Part shown: in pieces, positions 9,839 through 22,062 of the stretch
Layout of the letters: each line of letters starts with the position of its first letter
How positions within the stretch are numbered: the stretch's first letter is position 1
From: Acanthaster planci
Taxonomy: Eukaryota; Echinodermata; Asteroidea; Valvatida; Acanthasteridae
Length of the DNA: 35,933 nt
Assembly (NCBI RefSeq): GCF_001949145.1
Contig: NW_019091559.1
Span: forward strand, 518,112-554,044
Reading direction: 5' to 3'
Made by a program: the position numbers and the translations under genes
Notes under the pieces: model-generated
Databases searched by the model: none
What the model saw: the letters and a program-made list of their open reading frames with translations, nothing else
What the model was told of the DNA's origin: nothing

Positions 9839-12800
9839 GTGAGTGTTCTCAATCAGATATCTTCATTCATTTCCAGTTATAATATAATATTACCTCTATC
9901 AATTCCTTTTCAGTTATTCAGTACATATTCTTTACCTCAGACACGTTCTGTGTTGAGCACCTCGTGTTGTCTCGATACATGTCACTGTATTTAGTTCTGA
10001 TTTCGTAAGGTCAGCGACTCGTAATCGTCGGGGAAGGAGGGGCCAATAGCTGGGCTAGATCAGGATATTTGAAGTGAGGCAGTATATGTAGTTATGTATG
10101 TATTCCTCTGCTGGCATTAGTTCATTTTACACTTTTAAAGATCTCTAGCTACTCCGAGGTCATATCGAATAACGACCAAACAAGTGAGCAAATGTCACTG
10201 TACAAATTGCTTGCTTAAAACATGCCTTTTTGGTCACAATTTGTTTCAGTGTTGGTCAAATTCTAGGCAAGCTCAAATTGTGTGTTAGAAAAATATTAAG
10301 ATCTTCAACCTCTACCCTTTAAAAGTCTTTATTTTTTCCTTACGAGAATTTCATCTATAAACGGAACTTGCAGAGAGGATTGCTTCGCAAATAATCAGGA
10401 TTTTGCCCAAACAGCTCAGAAATAATTATATCGATGGCAGATGTTGCAGTTATTCTTGGTATACAATCGGCCGAAATTCGAATTTATGTCAACAACAGAA
10501 GGTAAGCTTCCATTAAGTCTGACGGAAGCGTTTCATTACAGCGCATCGCCCCACTTGCAAAGGAAGCCTAGCGTCTTAAAGCGTTTATTACGATGATGTC
10601 GTACTTGACATAGTTGAATTGGGTAAAGGTTTGGACCTAAATCGTTTGAAACTTTGGCAAACCATTACTGAAGATTTGACAGAATTATCATATTTATAAA
10701 CGTGTAATCGATTGGCATGCTTTACACAATGGCGCACGTAAACTAGATGGGTTTGCGGTAACATCACGGATATATCTCTTTTTGAGTGTGTAGGGTTCTA
10801 AAAAGAACCAGTGGTAGTCAACGATTCGGGCTGCCTGACGACGGATAGAGCATACTGTCCTAAACGTTGAGTACTATCGGTCCTTTTCAGAACCCCACAC
10901 ACTCAGAAAAAGATATATCCATGGTGCTACCTCAAACTGATCTAGTTTACTTGCTTCCTCCACCACGAAAACTAAGCTAAGTCTCATCCGCAGTGGCACA
11001 AGGCATGAATAACTTCAACTTAATTGTTTGAATATCTTCCTATAATTTATTTCAATTATTAAAAAAAACCTCTTTATTGGCTTCAAGAAGAATTCATTCA
11101 ATAATTTGACCGCTGAAAACAATATAGGAATGAAATTAACTAATCTATCAAACTTCTATTCAGGGATTGCACAGGATACAGGCATTTATTGCATTTTAGT
11201 CAAAATATGGAGCAGTTCCTTTTAATTCCGATATTGTCAGAGTAACGAACTCCCTCCTCGATATTTTGGGCTAGGACAGTGTAAACTTAATTAAATGAGG
11301 CTGTTTGTGTATTTTGTTTTCTTGTTGGTTGGCCGGTTGTTTTCTCGCTAAGTGATCAACTGGTGCTAGATGTTCTTCATTTCTTCCAACCTTCATGTAA
11401 TAGGAGAAGGATGAATTGGTTTTGACAATTTTGACTAGTACGTGTTGACAGGTGTTCAGGAACGGTATTTAAATGGATTTCAAATTCGCTCTTCGGAGGA
11501 TTGAAAACTGACCGTGATTGAAAGCCTATCATAGGGTAGTGATGTACCAAGGCTTATTTCTAAGCTTTAGATCCTACTATCAGTGTCCATTAAAAAGATC
11601 TCAGGATCCTTTACACTTTCAGGAAGAACTGTCCTTAAGCGTTTGACTGTCTTCTCTATTCCCTGCCCTGCGCAGTGAGTGCGTTTATTTGATGACTGTA
11701 TATACTGACTTACAGTGTTGTATTTGAGTCCATCGTAAATCCCCATAAGTCCATCACAAGTCCATCACAAGTGATTCAGTCTTCAGCCAATTTACAAGCT
11801 TTCCAAATTAACTATGACGAAAATATTCTTTTGTCATCATTCCGCTACTTATGGCTGGCCTTGTGAAGGGACTTGTGACTGAAATTGTGAAGGGACTTGT
11901 AAATGGACTGGTGATGGACTTGAATATCACTGCTGGCGTGCCTTGTGGCGATTGTCTCACCATTTTGCGGCCGATCCCTGCCGTTCACCTACCACGGCGG
12001 AACTCAGTGACTCATGCACTCTCCACATTCTCATGGTGCACTGGGAACACGAGGCTGCCTAGAGCAGCAAATTAGTGGACGATTCCACCCTAGGTCCCTC
12101 GAGGAAAGATTAAAGTGTGCCTCTCAAAATTTAAAAAGTTTAAATCCAACCAACTTGAATTTGAAAACAGTGAGGGCAAGTATTTCAAGCCCATACAAAT
12201 TCAAAATGCCAGAGAGAGTCCAAATGTTACCAGAAGATAACTCCTTTGTCTTGAGTGGCGGAGGTTGAAAGATGTTTCTGACGTCCCTTCTCTTTTTTTT
12301 CCACTTTACTAAGAGGATGAGTCCAAATTTGACCGTTTTCCACATTTTGGACATCAAAGCACCTTCTTGTCAATTACTGGGATAATTGGTGTGAAATGTT
12401 GTGGGGGTACCCGGGCATACAGACACAAGGGGGAACCAAAAGCAAATGATTACGTGCGGCTTGCTCTGCAGTGATGTATCGAAATCTTGGGGGCTGAATT
12501 TTGCCTGTTAAACTGACCGTTTTTAATTTGTCATCTGTGATAGAATGCTCACTACTCCCATCTCTGTACCGTTTCTAAAATGGATGCTCTTTCAATTCTC
12601 AAAAAGTGGCAAAATGTCTCTGGGATAACCCCCACCCTGGATTCGCCTGTTATACTCCTCAAACAAAATCTCGTAATTTATTGGAACTCACCAAGTAACC
12701 ACAAAAAGGTGCAGACGATTTCCCTAAAATGTGCGGGAAAGTTAGAGCAAGTTAACTGTTGAGGACTACCAATGAAAAGCTTGGGCGATTGCCAAACAAG

Positions 12801-15800
12801 ACGACTATAACTCAGCAAATGGCCACGATGAGGTAACACCCAAGAGGGTTGATTCATGGTTACTCCTTGCTGTAACCTGTTTAGACTAGACTTGAGTGGG
12901 AGAAAGAAAACAAGAAAACACAAGCTACAAACAAACTGAAACCAATCCGTCGACGAGATTCCCTTGTGCGTGAATCACAGAATTAACCTCCTGAGGGGAA
13001 AAATTGAAGCTGTAAAGCTTTATTAGACAAAGCTTGGAGTCTTTCTACCAATGATGAATAAATGCTGAGACAACAGTAAAAACGAAACAAAATACAAATC
13101 TCATTCTAACAATTTCTGTGGACCCCAAGACCGCATAATTTAATGCGTTTCATAGATGGAGTCTCAAATTGCTGTTCGATTTGAATGAAACTTTATGTCT
13201 ACTTGGAAACCGTTTCATTAGGACGGTTGTAATTTGGTACCTTGGCATTCCATAACTATATTATGTCTCTTACGCCAAAAAGTAACAAAAACCAACTACA
13301 TGATACACATAAGTAATGCGATGGAATTTCCCATGAATTTTCTCGTACTTTAACCATTTTTGTTTGCAGTGATCAAGTTCAACCTGCATTACAAAAGGAA
13401 TCCAATCACAGTGAACCAGTCGTTAGCACACCTTGTGATCCAGGTAATAAGTTGGTGTGAGTGAGTCCTCTCATCATACGAGCCTCATTACATTTTGTCC
13501 TCGCCTTGCTCTTGCCGTCGGTGGAATGTCCTAAAGCATAAAAAATACACAAGGATGACAGTTCTTTGTAACGACGTAAATATTTCTAAAGAGCTCTGCA
13601 CCTTTAGTATTGTTCATATGGCTTACTTATCCTTAAATCAGGAGTGTCCTTTGATTTATATTGTGTTAGCCTGCCTGAAATAATTGGTACTGAAAAAAAT
13701 TATTTTGAAGGCCTTGAAACAAATCCTTGAGTATTACTACCCTCGGAAGCAATATCCCATTCTTTATCGGTTAAATTCGTTACCCTGTTGTCCAAATAGA
13801 TGTTAGTTTCAAATCATATGCATTGTTCATGCCTTCAGTATTTCCGCAGACAAAGTAACGGCTTAGAAAACAAAGTACTGGATAAGCCACCAAAGCGCCC
13901 CCTCCACTTCAATCGACTTGTACACAACCCCTTTTTTCAACATAAGGTGATGTCCCTCCAGTGAAAGGCGTACCTGAGAAACTTCCTGTGACACTGGCAA
14001 CAAAACTAGACACCATCACCGATGATTATAGCAATGAGTCTTCCTTCACGGAGAAATCTCTCAAGCACGAGCAGAAAGAAGATCTGTCCGGAGGCACGAC
14101 TGGACTCAACTCAGACGAGGTACTTCGCTCGGAATTGGAAGAAGAAGTGGAGGCTGTGGACTCCTTAGCACCACGCGCACCGCACCCTGAGAAGGATGCT
14201 GGCGCTGATAGCTCGGTGACAACAGAGGCTACTTTACGCAAGCCCGGTCAAGATATCGCGACAAACAAGCACAGTAAGAACACCAAAGTTTGACAATGAG
14301 ACAGACTGGTTATTATCCACACAAGCACATCCCAAACAAGTCATATCTTTACCCTTACCTAAGAAAAATGGGGGCACATTTCTTGATGGGGGAACTATTT
14401 TAGAAAATTTGTTTATGTTACATTTCAAGTCTTCCTGGGAGTTGAAGCTAAGTATCGGGGCTTTTAAAACGCTTAAGCGTGGAAGGAATGACTATTCTCC
14501 AAACTGCCCTTCTCCCGAAAATCTGTTAATCTTCTTTTTCTAGTAATGGGCCCCTGATTCCGCAAATGGCTTCGCTTGAATCACCAGATTCTCGTTTTCG
14601 TCACCAATTAGTTCCAGATGAGAAGAAGTCCGAGCTGTTTATCGATTCTGGCATCTTTCCCTTTATTGCCATGGGTGTGTTGTCAGCGCTGTTTATTACC
14701 ATGATGATCGCTGCCTTGTACTTTGCCCGCCATTCATCTGACATCCAGCATCATCACAGGCAAATAAGGTGAGATCTTGAAGAGAAAAACAGCCTCTAGA
14801 AGCAGAATCTTATTGCTGAGATTCATATGCTCAGCGAAATTAAGTTGAAAAATAGAATCCACACTGTCATTGGTTATCTTTTTTTTTATTATGTGTTTTC
14901 TATGATTCCTATGCTCGAAGCTGAGGAGATGATTGGCAGCAGTGAATTTTAGTCATGTCATGATGCGTCCACTTGTCTTTCTATGCTGGCAGAAGTGGCA
15001 CATTTACGGGGAGATTTGGTGAAAAAATTTTTAACAATTTTGCAGATTAAATTTGGTCAAACTGCATGTCAGCAGTCAATATCAAACTTAGTAAAGTTGA
15101 CTTATGATCAAAGTTTTTTCAAAAGAAATTAACCCAGAGACATATCCGTTTTTGCACGTGTGCTTTTGTTAATGCCCATGTACAAAAGGTGGTTTCCATG
15201 TAAGCAAAGGTTCGCTGGTACTCACCACCCCATCCTAAAGCTCTTCTATTCACTCTTTCCTTTGACAGGATTCTAACAGGGGAACACAAAGTAGTTTGGA
15301 TAACAAACCCTTTGCGATTTGTGCACCTACTTTTCGTGATCGGTCAATGTGCTCGCAGGGAAGTGTTGAACTTTTCAAAGGGAATGACTGAGAGGGTAAA
15401 ATATACGAAGATTTCTTAATGACATTTCTCAGGCGTAACGCGAAGGCTAAACTGGTTTTAAACACCTCAGAAAAGGAAAACTCTCGAAAATGTCCTTCTC
15501 GTTTAGTGTGGGGCATAGCCCTGTTTGATCGCCGTAGATCCGCCAATGACCTTAAACACCGTGGAAAAAAGAATTAAGTTAGGGCACAGCTAGCCGGTGG
15601 CCGAGCGATGGGTGTGCGTTGAGGGAGAGGACGACAATAACGTCCGAAAAAACGCTCATCTTTTCAGGGAAATGTCTGTGTTGATCGTCGTTGTGATAAT
15701 GAAATTATTGTCTGAAGGATCTTGTTCTGGATGGGAACAACCAATTCATCCATTCAGTGACTTTGAAGGAGCTTAACAAAAGTTTCATCAAATCATATTT

Positions 15801-18800
15801 CGAATTGATAGAGTTCATTTTCAACTGAAAAAAAAAGTGAAATAAGACGTGACTTGAGTTTGTTTTACCAAGAGTATCAATCACATGTGGCCTGAATTTG
15901 CTCAAAAAAGGATTGCATCACCCATATCAAAAAGACACAAATGGCTATCAACAACATACAAGGCCGGATCCAGACCCATGGGGGAGGGCAAAACAGGTCA
16001 GTAGCATCTTTGATGTACCTTTACACCAACTGATGGCACCGGCTACTGCTCAGAAAAAAAGTTTCTGAATAAAACGGCTCTGACCGAACAAAACAACTTC
16101 CCTTTAAAAAATTAATATCTGCACATTGATAAAGAAAACCCTCCCCGGATAACATTTTCTGTTCACGCACGCGCATACACGAACAGCCACGATGCACGGC
16201 ACTGGTCGAAAATTGTGTTCAACGCCGAGTGTATGGTACTGTCATCGCTCCGTTTCGCGCTGAAGAAATCCAAGATACTTGGTGGTGCTTGAAAAATGAA
16301 ACCCTTTTTAAATCCCGTTGGAAAGTTAACGAAAAGTTCGTGGCCGTGAATGAACTGTCGAAGAGCATTATGCTGTCTTTCACACGAGGGAAACCTAATT
16401 TTTGAGAAGCAAATTGCAAAGCATCATCAAAGTGTTCAGCACTAAGTTTTTTTTCGTAGCACGCAAACATCATGTACGTGTACACATACTACATGTACAT
16501 GTGGGCCTACATGCAGATGTACATGTACATGTAAATGTACATGTACATTGTACACTCACGTACACTCAAGTACAAACAGGAGTCAGGGGAATAGATAGAT
16601 CATGCCTGATGCTTTTTTTCAAGTGTGATACATATTCAGTAAGATAATTCAGGGCAAACCGCATCATGCCTTATGCTAATAATGTGCGCGCGCACGACAC
16701 ATATTTGATCAAATTCCGGAGACGTTGCTGGCGTAGCTAGTTGTTCGTGCGTTCCAGCTATTCGTCTTGTAAGTGCCTTCTCACACAACAACGTTTTGAC
16801 CAAGACTACTGAAATGGGAGATACCGCCATCCTTGATTAGGGGCCAAATAAAAACCAACGTAAAGAAAGCTGAACTCATGGCAAGGGTCACGATAAAGTT
16901 TACCCCTCAAATAGGGTACCGTGACCCCAATTCATTTCCCCAGGGGACAGTCAAGGGGAAGACATGCTTTATAACAGGTGTCAAAACCTCTAGTAAAGAC
17001 TTAGGCCTACTGACAGTAAAGACACTAAATTACCTCGCAGACTATTCCCTACAGGGCATTCTAATGATGAGTAACTCGTGACAAGTTGACCTTGGCAGTT
17101 CTTACCCTAATCCCTAATGAAATCATAACTGGCCCCGTGAAAGCGTAATAATGATACATTGAAGTACTTGGGGAATGATTTGGTGGTGATCCACACGAGT
17201 GGGTCATTTCGATTGTGTTATTGTGGCTTAAAAAGTAAATGATGTTGCATTATGGACTTCTTGGTCGCTGTACTTCTGGTACAGAACATTTCAGATCGTG
17301 GAGAAAGTTAAGCTTGAATTAACACCACGAGTTGTATACTTAGCTGATACACCAAGTCAACACCGCAAGTAAAGTCTGATTTTAACAACATTTTAATGTT
17401 GTGTAATCACTCTAACTGGTGGAGAAGCAAGCAAATGTATATAGGCTTAGAACTGTTTATTTTAGAAGGTAGAGTATAGAAATGAAACAACAGCGTGCGA
17501 TAGAAGGGGGTTTCTGTCTATCTAATCAGGAATACATGACACGTAAATATCCCATTTTCAGAAGATATATAATTTTGTATTGGTTTTTGTTTCATTTCAG
17601 TATGAAGCCACTGGGACTCGGACCAGTAGGTCTACCCACCTCACGTAATTCTGGCTCAGCTTTTCACACCGTGACCTTTCGAAACGCACAAGATGGTGTC
17701 ATAGGTAGGAAAATTTATTTGGTATATATTTGTAGTAGAACATATATATTTGAAATTTTTCCATCAGAAGGACAAGTTTAACCGAAATCCCAGCTGGTTG
17801 CCTTTGGTAAGTCTATTTCCAGCCATAATTATAAGCCTGCAGGTGCAAAGCCACAAGGTGGGCGAAGGGAGGGAGAGGTCCGATTACACAGCTCCAAGGA
17901 TGTCAGAAAAGGAAAAACGTAGGAACAGTGTAATTTGCAATCGGTAGAAAAAGGCATCAGATAAAATAAAACTTTTGAAATAATGAAAAAACAAAGTCTT
18001 CCAAGCAATGTGGCAATCATTATTATTAGTAAACGATGATACTTTGCAATTGGGTGAGGTTTGGGCGTCAATTTAAAAAAACAATCGAGTTTGTGTTTGC
18101 TGTGACTAAAATTTTGATCAGCGTACCTTTTATGGAAAGGAAAATACGGCTTGATCCATTTGACGTTCAAAACCAATGTGAGAAGTTGATTGTGGATGTA
18201 ATTGTGCGCCGTTGGGGCCACCCCAAGGGATGGGAAGATTCCAATGCCCCCCCCCCCCAACACGTACGTTCTCGTTATGGGGTCATCAAATACAAATCCA
18301 TAATTCTAGGTTCTGGTGCTATTCCAACCCGAGCTCCCCCCACCATGACACGCACACGTGTAGATGTGGACGAGAATTTATAACTTCAAATCAGGTTTTG
18401 AAGAATTAGAACCCCCAAAATCTTGACGCGCGATCAGGCGTGACGGTAACTCTAGGCTTTTATGTTTGTTTCACTACCGGGTATACTACATACATATAGT
18501 TAAATTAATAACCTCTGAAAATGAAATTTAATTTGTTTCCACGAACCTTTATTTTGTTCCTAAGGGCGAAACACAAACGCTCCTCTATAAGTGTACAGTT
18601 CGCCCGGCTGCAAGTTCCTGAATTTTCTGCTAATGCGCATGCGTTTTTAACTGTCGCCCGGGTAAGCCGGACGAAAGTTAAAAACACACGCATGCGTATT
18701 TACTCCTCGTGTGAACGATTGCGTGTGTCCTGGCCTTGGCAAACAGCAAAATAGCGGCTGGCGCGTGACCGTCAGTGCACCAATGAGAGTTCGGCGATCC

Positions 18801-21800
18801 GTTATGAACATGTATCACGGATATTGACTGGCTAGAAGTGGGGTAGACGGGTAGACACGCATAGCCGAGTACGGAAACACTCAAGCAGCTGCCTCGCGCC
18901 CAGGCTGAGAGTTAGTCATGCTAGGTTAAAACCCAACAAGCATGCAGATTATAGGCATGCAAGCAGTTCCAAAATCAGAAATGTAAGGGAAATACCTTAA
19001 TTTTTCCCTCATTTTATGATATGTCTCCTCAAAAGCATGACTTTCGTTGACGAATTTGAAATTAAACGTTCACTTAAATCGTGGAATTAACAGGGCATGG
19101 TTGTGAGTTTTTCTTTTCTTTTTTTTAGAGAGAACTCGAGCGTGGACGTATGCTTAACTTTAGTTGAGTTGTACCAGGATTTCAGTTTCAACGTGAAAGG
19201 AAGTCAAGAATTTGGGAAGTAGATAACGGTTTTAAATTTCTTCTATGGGCTGGTGGGAATTTATCGCCTTAAAGAGATGCCAATAGTTGAAGCATGCACT
19301 AGTTGTATTCATGTTCTGTTAAAGAGGCAACATTGAAACACGTTTTAAAGATTGCAGTGCAATTTGTCGTGCACAAGGTCATCAGAGGCCATTCAAGGTG
19401 AGGACTATACAGAGAAAAACTGGAAATGAAAGGTTGATGAGAGAAACAGATGATGATGGGATGATTATTACCGAAAATGGGTCACTTGGGAGACATTCCC
19501 ATAAGAACATGCACAAACTTTAGTGTCCAATTATTAAATATTCCCTTATCTGATCTGAACCAAACTTTGTATGTTTTCAGTTTTGACCCTAATCTATCAT
19601 CTCTAAAAATTTGGACGGTAAAATTCGGCCTCCTTCTGGTAGTTGGACTGATGTCTCCCTAAGGTCGAAAATCTATCAAAAAATGTCTCCGTAATGACCC
19701 ATCTGTAAGAATAACGGTATGATTTGTTGTCTTTATAATGGGAATTATACATGGGAACATATTTAGTGCAACTTTTACTCTTGTAAATGTATGGAAATTG
19801 TCTGGAATATCTCTCAACGAAACTGTCAATGTTACTCTCAATAAAAACAGCGCTTTTCAAATGTCTGATTTCCTTGACAAGTGGGGATGCTCTTGCTGTG
19901 GTGTCATTACTAGAAGACGCCGTTACTCTTGTGGGCTTTCTTGTCAAATGATGAACTTAAAATGTGCTCACTGAAAATATCTTTAAGAGAACAGTGAACG
20001 CCTATAAATTGAAATAATAACGAGCAAATGTGAGTGCAGAAACAACTGAGGTTTGTGCTTTGATTGACATCACGCTTTTGCTCGTAAGTATGCAAATTTG
20101 CATTGGAATAAAAATCAAAAGATACCGAAATGCCCTTAAAATAGCAAAACAAAAGTTTAAATACCAGGTTAAATTGGACACAAATTAGCATATCTGAGAA
20201 TTGCATTAAAAATTACATTGACTAGCATTTTAACAATATATGTTTTCATTTTGTCAGCCGGTCTAAAAAACATAATAAATCTTTTAAAAGTCATTAAGTG
20301 ATTGAATAAACGGTCCGAAGAATGTAACATCAAAAAAGCTTAGAACAGATTGCTAAAAGGAACATGCTTAATTTAGCTGACATTTGCTTGAAAATGTTCG
20401 AAAATAGGTTCTTGAATTCTACATTTAAGCATCCGGGATTAGGATGTAGTTGCGAAGTCACTTCTGTCTAAGAATAGTCACAGCCAGAAGTCACACCAGG
20501 GATTGTCTGATTCAGCATAAGATATTTTGAGATACTTCCTCTTTGGGAGGATGGCAAATTGGCTCTCTTTAGGTGGTGTGGTTGTCAAAATGTGTCATTT
20601 TGTTAAAGGTTGATTGTGAAAACTGAAATGGTGGTTACCATTTGCTGGAATGTATATAGCTGTACTTTAAAACTGACTTACAAATGAACTATTGCAGTAT
20701 TAAAAATTCAAGACAGGAAAATCTTTTAAAAAATCAACTGGATTGAAAAGAGTATCTCTGCGAACAATGGGCTTTTGGCATAAGAGGTCTGGCCCCGTCG
20801 AGTGTTTTTGACATGTATACAGACGTTGACTTGACTTTGTAATTGGAACGACCAGTGACATTCTGTCATTTAAGATACCGACAAACCATTTTAGTAACTT
20901 TTCGTTCTTTGTGAAAATAGAGTGCTTTGTGGTAGACAAACTTATTTTTGCGATAGTCGAACTCCATTCTTCACAACTTCTGCTCATCTCGCCTTATGAT
21001 GTTCTTGTTTTTAATATTAGGTGATTTTGCAGTGAATATGTTCGCTGTCCATCAAGATGCGCGGGAAGAAGCTAGCCGAGAACTAACCAATATGTCAGAA
21101 TCCACACTGCTAGCAACACCAAGCGACACCGCTGTTTCAAAAGCCGCCCCAGAACCAGCAACGCACGAGGCGGTACGAAGCACCACAACTCTCCTACATC
21201 GTGATCTGCCTGACGTCGTCAGCACCCCGTCCTCGCGTAGAGAAACCATGTCCAATAATAGACACTCCACTGGAAGCAGTCTGTACATGGAACTCATAAA
21301 CATGTGCCGAAATACTCGACTTATTGAGGAACTGGCGCTTAGGAGAAAGAACATTAGGATGCAAGATGCCTCGCAACCAGAGAATGATGAAATGTTCTCA
21401 TCTGACACCGACTCTAAGAGTGGGAAGCTAGTTGTACGCCGTCAAGTTTCTTTAGACTCGGGGCGGTGTCGTAACACCGTACCATTGCCAAGTACTTATG
21501 AGTCTCACTACTTTAAGTTGTATGATGGAGATGATGATGATTCATCGGCCCTTGCTTCAGCCTCAGCTTCAGCTAACACCACGATGGATGCTGTCCCCTT
21601 CTCGAGTGATGAGGGTTGTAGCAGTACACTGAATAGCCTTCATCGGAAAGGATCTTCCAAGAGAAACTCGCGGTTACTTGACGAGTCACGCCAGCTGCTT
21701 CCTGTGCAAGAGTTCTTCAATGAGGCAATGATGGATAGTTCAGACGGTGGTGATGTTCTGTATGAGACTATTGATGAGATGGGATACCGCAGACGTACGG

Positions 21801-21985
21801 CATCCTCACAGGCGATCCGCCGTCTGATGGAGGCCCGGGAGAGCGCAGGACACGCCGGGGAGACGATTGTGGTCGAAAACGCCTGGGAATCCTCACCGAA
21901 GAAATATGACAAGATTGATCGCAGTATCACAGCTTACAAGAAACACATAGCTGTTGACAAAGATTACAACACATTGATGGTCTAA
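9702..21985 (+). CDS. Gene B: putative type I single-pass receptor of unknown family with acidic ectodomain and ITIM-like tail
   Basis: Exons supported by splice sites and phase are 9702-9838, 13370-13443, 13947-14273, 14544-14768, 17601-17704 and 21021-21985, together about 610 residues. The N-terminus is a clear signal peptide (core TLLVLAVSLCVLW, cleavage near SAHG). The ectodomain of about 190 residues is acidic and hydrophilic, with only two cysteines and N-glycosylation sequons. One membrane span follows in the fourth exon, and a tail of about 370 residues ends in YNTLMV. I do not recognise the family. The junction between exons 3 and 4 does not keep phase (exon 3 leaves one base, exon 4 needs two), so a small exon of length 3n+1 is missing or there is a sequence error. 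All other junctions are consistent. Confidence 0.7.
10735..10955. repeat. Stand-alone palindrome related to the relic's arms
   Basis: The left arm (about 10735-10825) and right arm (about 10860-10955) are inverted copies sharing GTAAACTAGAT, GGATATATCT, GAGTGTGT and GGTTCT stretches. The centre and right arm also match the arms at 5145-6068, including GGTAGCACCATG (on the minus strand), TCAACGTTT (minus strand) and the histone-like hairpin. There is no coding sequence between the arms, so this looks like a non-autonomous or deleted derivative. It lies in gene B intron 1. Confidence 0.75.
11740..11925. repeat. Inverted cluster of short AAGTCCATCAC-type repeats
   Basis: The left side (11740-11775) repeats AAGTCCATCAC and variants in tandem. 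The right side (11864-11925) carries the reverse complement, with GGACTTGTGA, GGACTTGTAA and GGTGATGGACTTG. The two sides could pair as a long hairpin. It is in gene B intron 1. Confidence 0.5.
13947..14273 (+). other. Gene B exon 3: acidic ectodomain segment with a possible read-through end
   Basis: The exon is preceded by a pyrimidine-rich acceptor (ending in AAG) and encodes about 109 residues without cysteine, rich in Glu, Asp, Ser and Thr (for example SELEEEVEAVDS). It looks disordered or mucin-like rather than folded. The donor at ACA|GTAAGA is the best in the stretch. If it is not used, the frame runs only six more codons to a TGA at 14291-14293, which would give a soluble form lacking the membrane span. 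Confidence 0.65.
14340..14525 (+). repeat. Dispersed repeat, copy 2
   Basis: This is the partner of 775-960. It lies in the gene B intron between exons 3 and 4, the same intron in which the missing small exon is expected. Confidence 0.5.
14544..14768 (+). other. Gene B exon 4: transmembrane segment
   Basis: After a strong acceptor (CTTCTTTTTCTAG) the frame gives a short charged stretch (VPDEKKSELF) and then a hydrophobic span, GIFPFIAMGVLSALFITMMI, followed by AALYFARHSSD with His-rich residues on the cytoplasmic side. The donor is ATAAG|GTGAGA. The next exon, 17601-17704, joins in phase. Confidence 0.75.
14769..17600. other. Gene B intron between membrane exon and next exon
   Basis: A 2.8 kb intron holding the ACATGT satellite. 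Short open frames here have no splice support or recognisable motif. Confidence 0.6.
16470..16575. repeat. ACATGT-type satellite
   Basis: Degenerate runs of TACATG/ACATGT and GTACAC units over about 105 bp, in gene B intron 4. Self-complementary simple repeats of this kind are common in marine invertebrate genomes. Confidence 0.7.
17705..21020. other. Gene B intron before the tail exon
   Basis: A 3.3 kb AT-rich intron with a run of C residues near 18247-18258 and the palindrome at 18632-18700. No exon is evident. Confidence 0.6.
18632..18700. repeat. Palindrome with a TGCGCATGCG core
   Basis: AATGCGCATGCGTTTTTAAC followed by TGTCGCCCGG is inverted against CCGGACGAAAGTTAAAAAC followed by ACACGCATGCGTATT, with only about 5 nt between the arms. 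TGCGCATGCG resembles the NRF-1 binding site. It lies in gene B intron 5. It may be a foldback element or an enhancer-like site; I cannot tell which. Confidence 0.45.
21021..21985 (+). other. Gene B last exon: cytoplasmic tail with ITIM-like motifs
   Basis: The final coding exon gives about 321 residues. It is Ser-rich and basic/acidic mixed, with an Asp run (DGDDDD) and an Ala-Ser run. Tyrosine motifs are SLYMEL and VLYETI, both fitting the ITIM consensus (S/V/L/I-x-Y-x-x-I/V/L), plus EMGYRRR and a C-terminal DYNTLMV. RRQVSLDS and RRRTASS look like basophilic-kinase sites. The acceptor is TTAATATTAG|G and the frame joins 17704 in phase. Inhibitory or phosphatase-recruiting signalling is an inference from the motifs only. 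Confidence 0.75.
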
Positions 21986-22062
21986 TGTTGCCCATAATGA
22001 TTGTGCAACAAGGAGATATCCATATGTACAAAATTCGTTTGACTTCATAGAACCATTGTAGA

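Larger units (their letters stand above)
9839..13369. other. Gene B intron 1
   Basis: A 3.5 kb intron with GTGAGT donor and TTTGCAG acceptor. It contains the palindrome at about 10735-10955 and the inverted cluster at 11740-11925. I see no other structure or exon. Confidence 0.6.

Noticed and set aside
14370-14425. A candidate 25-nt exon that would restore gene B phase
   Set aside because: Length and frame fit, but the donor (CAA|GTCTTC) is poor and the sequence lies within the dispersed repeat, so I did not include it in the model.
17829-18263. A 144-codon open frame on the minus strand
   Set aside because: It lies in a gene B intron, has no recognisable domain or splice signals, and includes the frame of a C-run; it is most likely chance.
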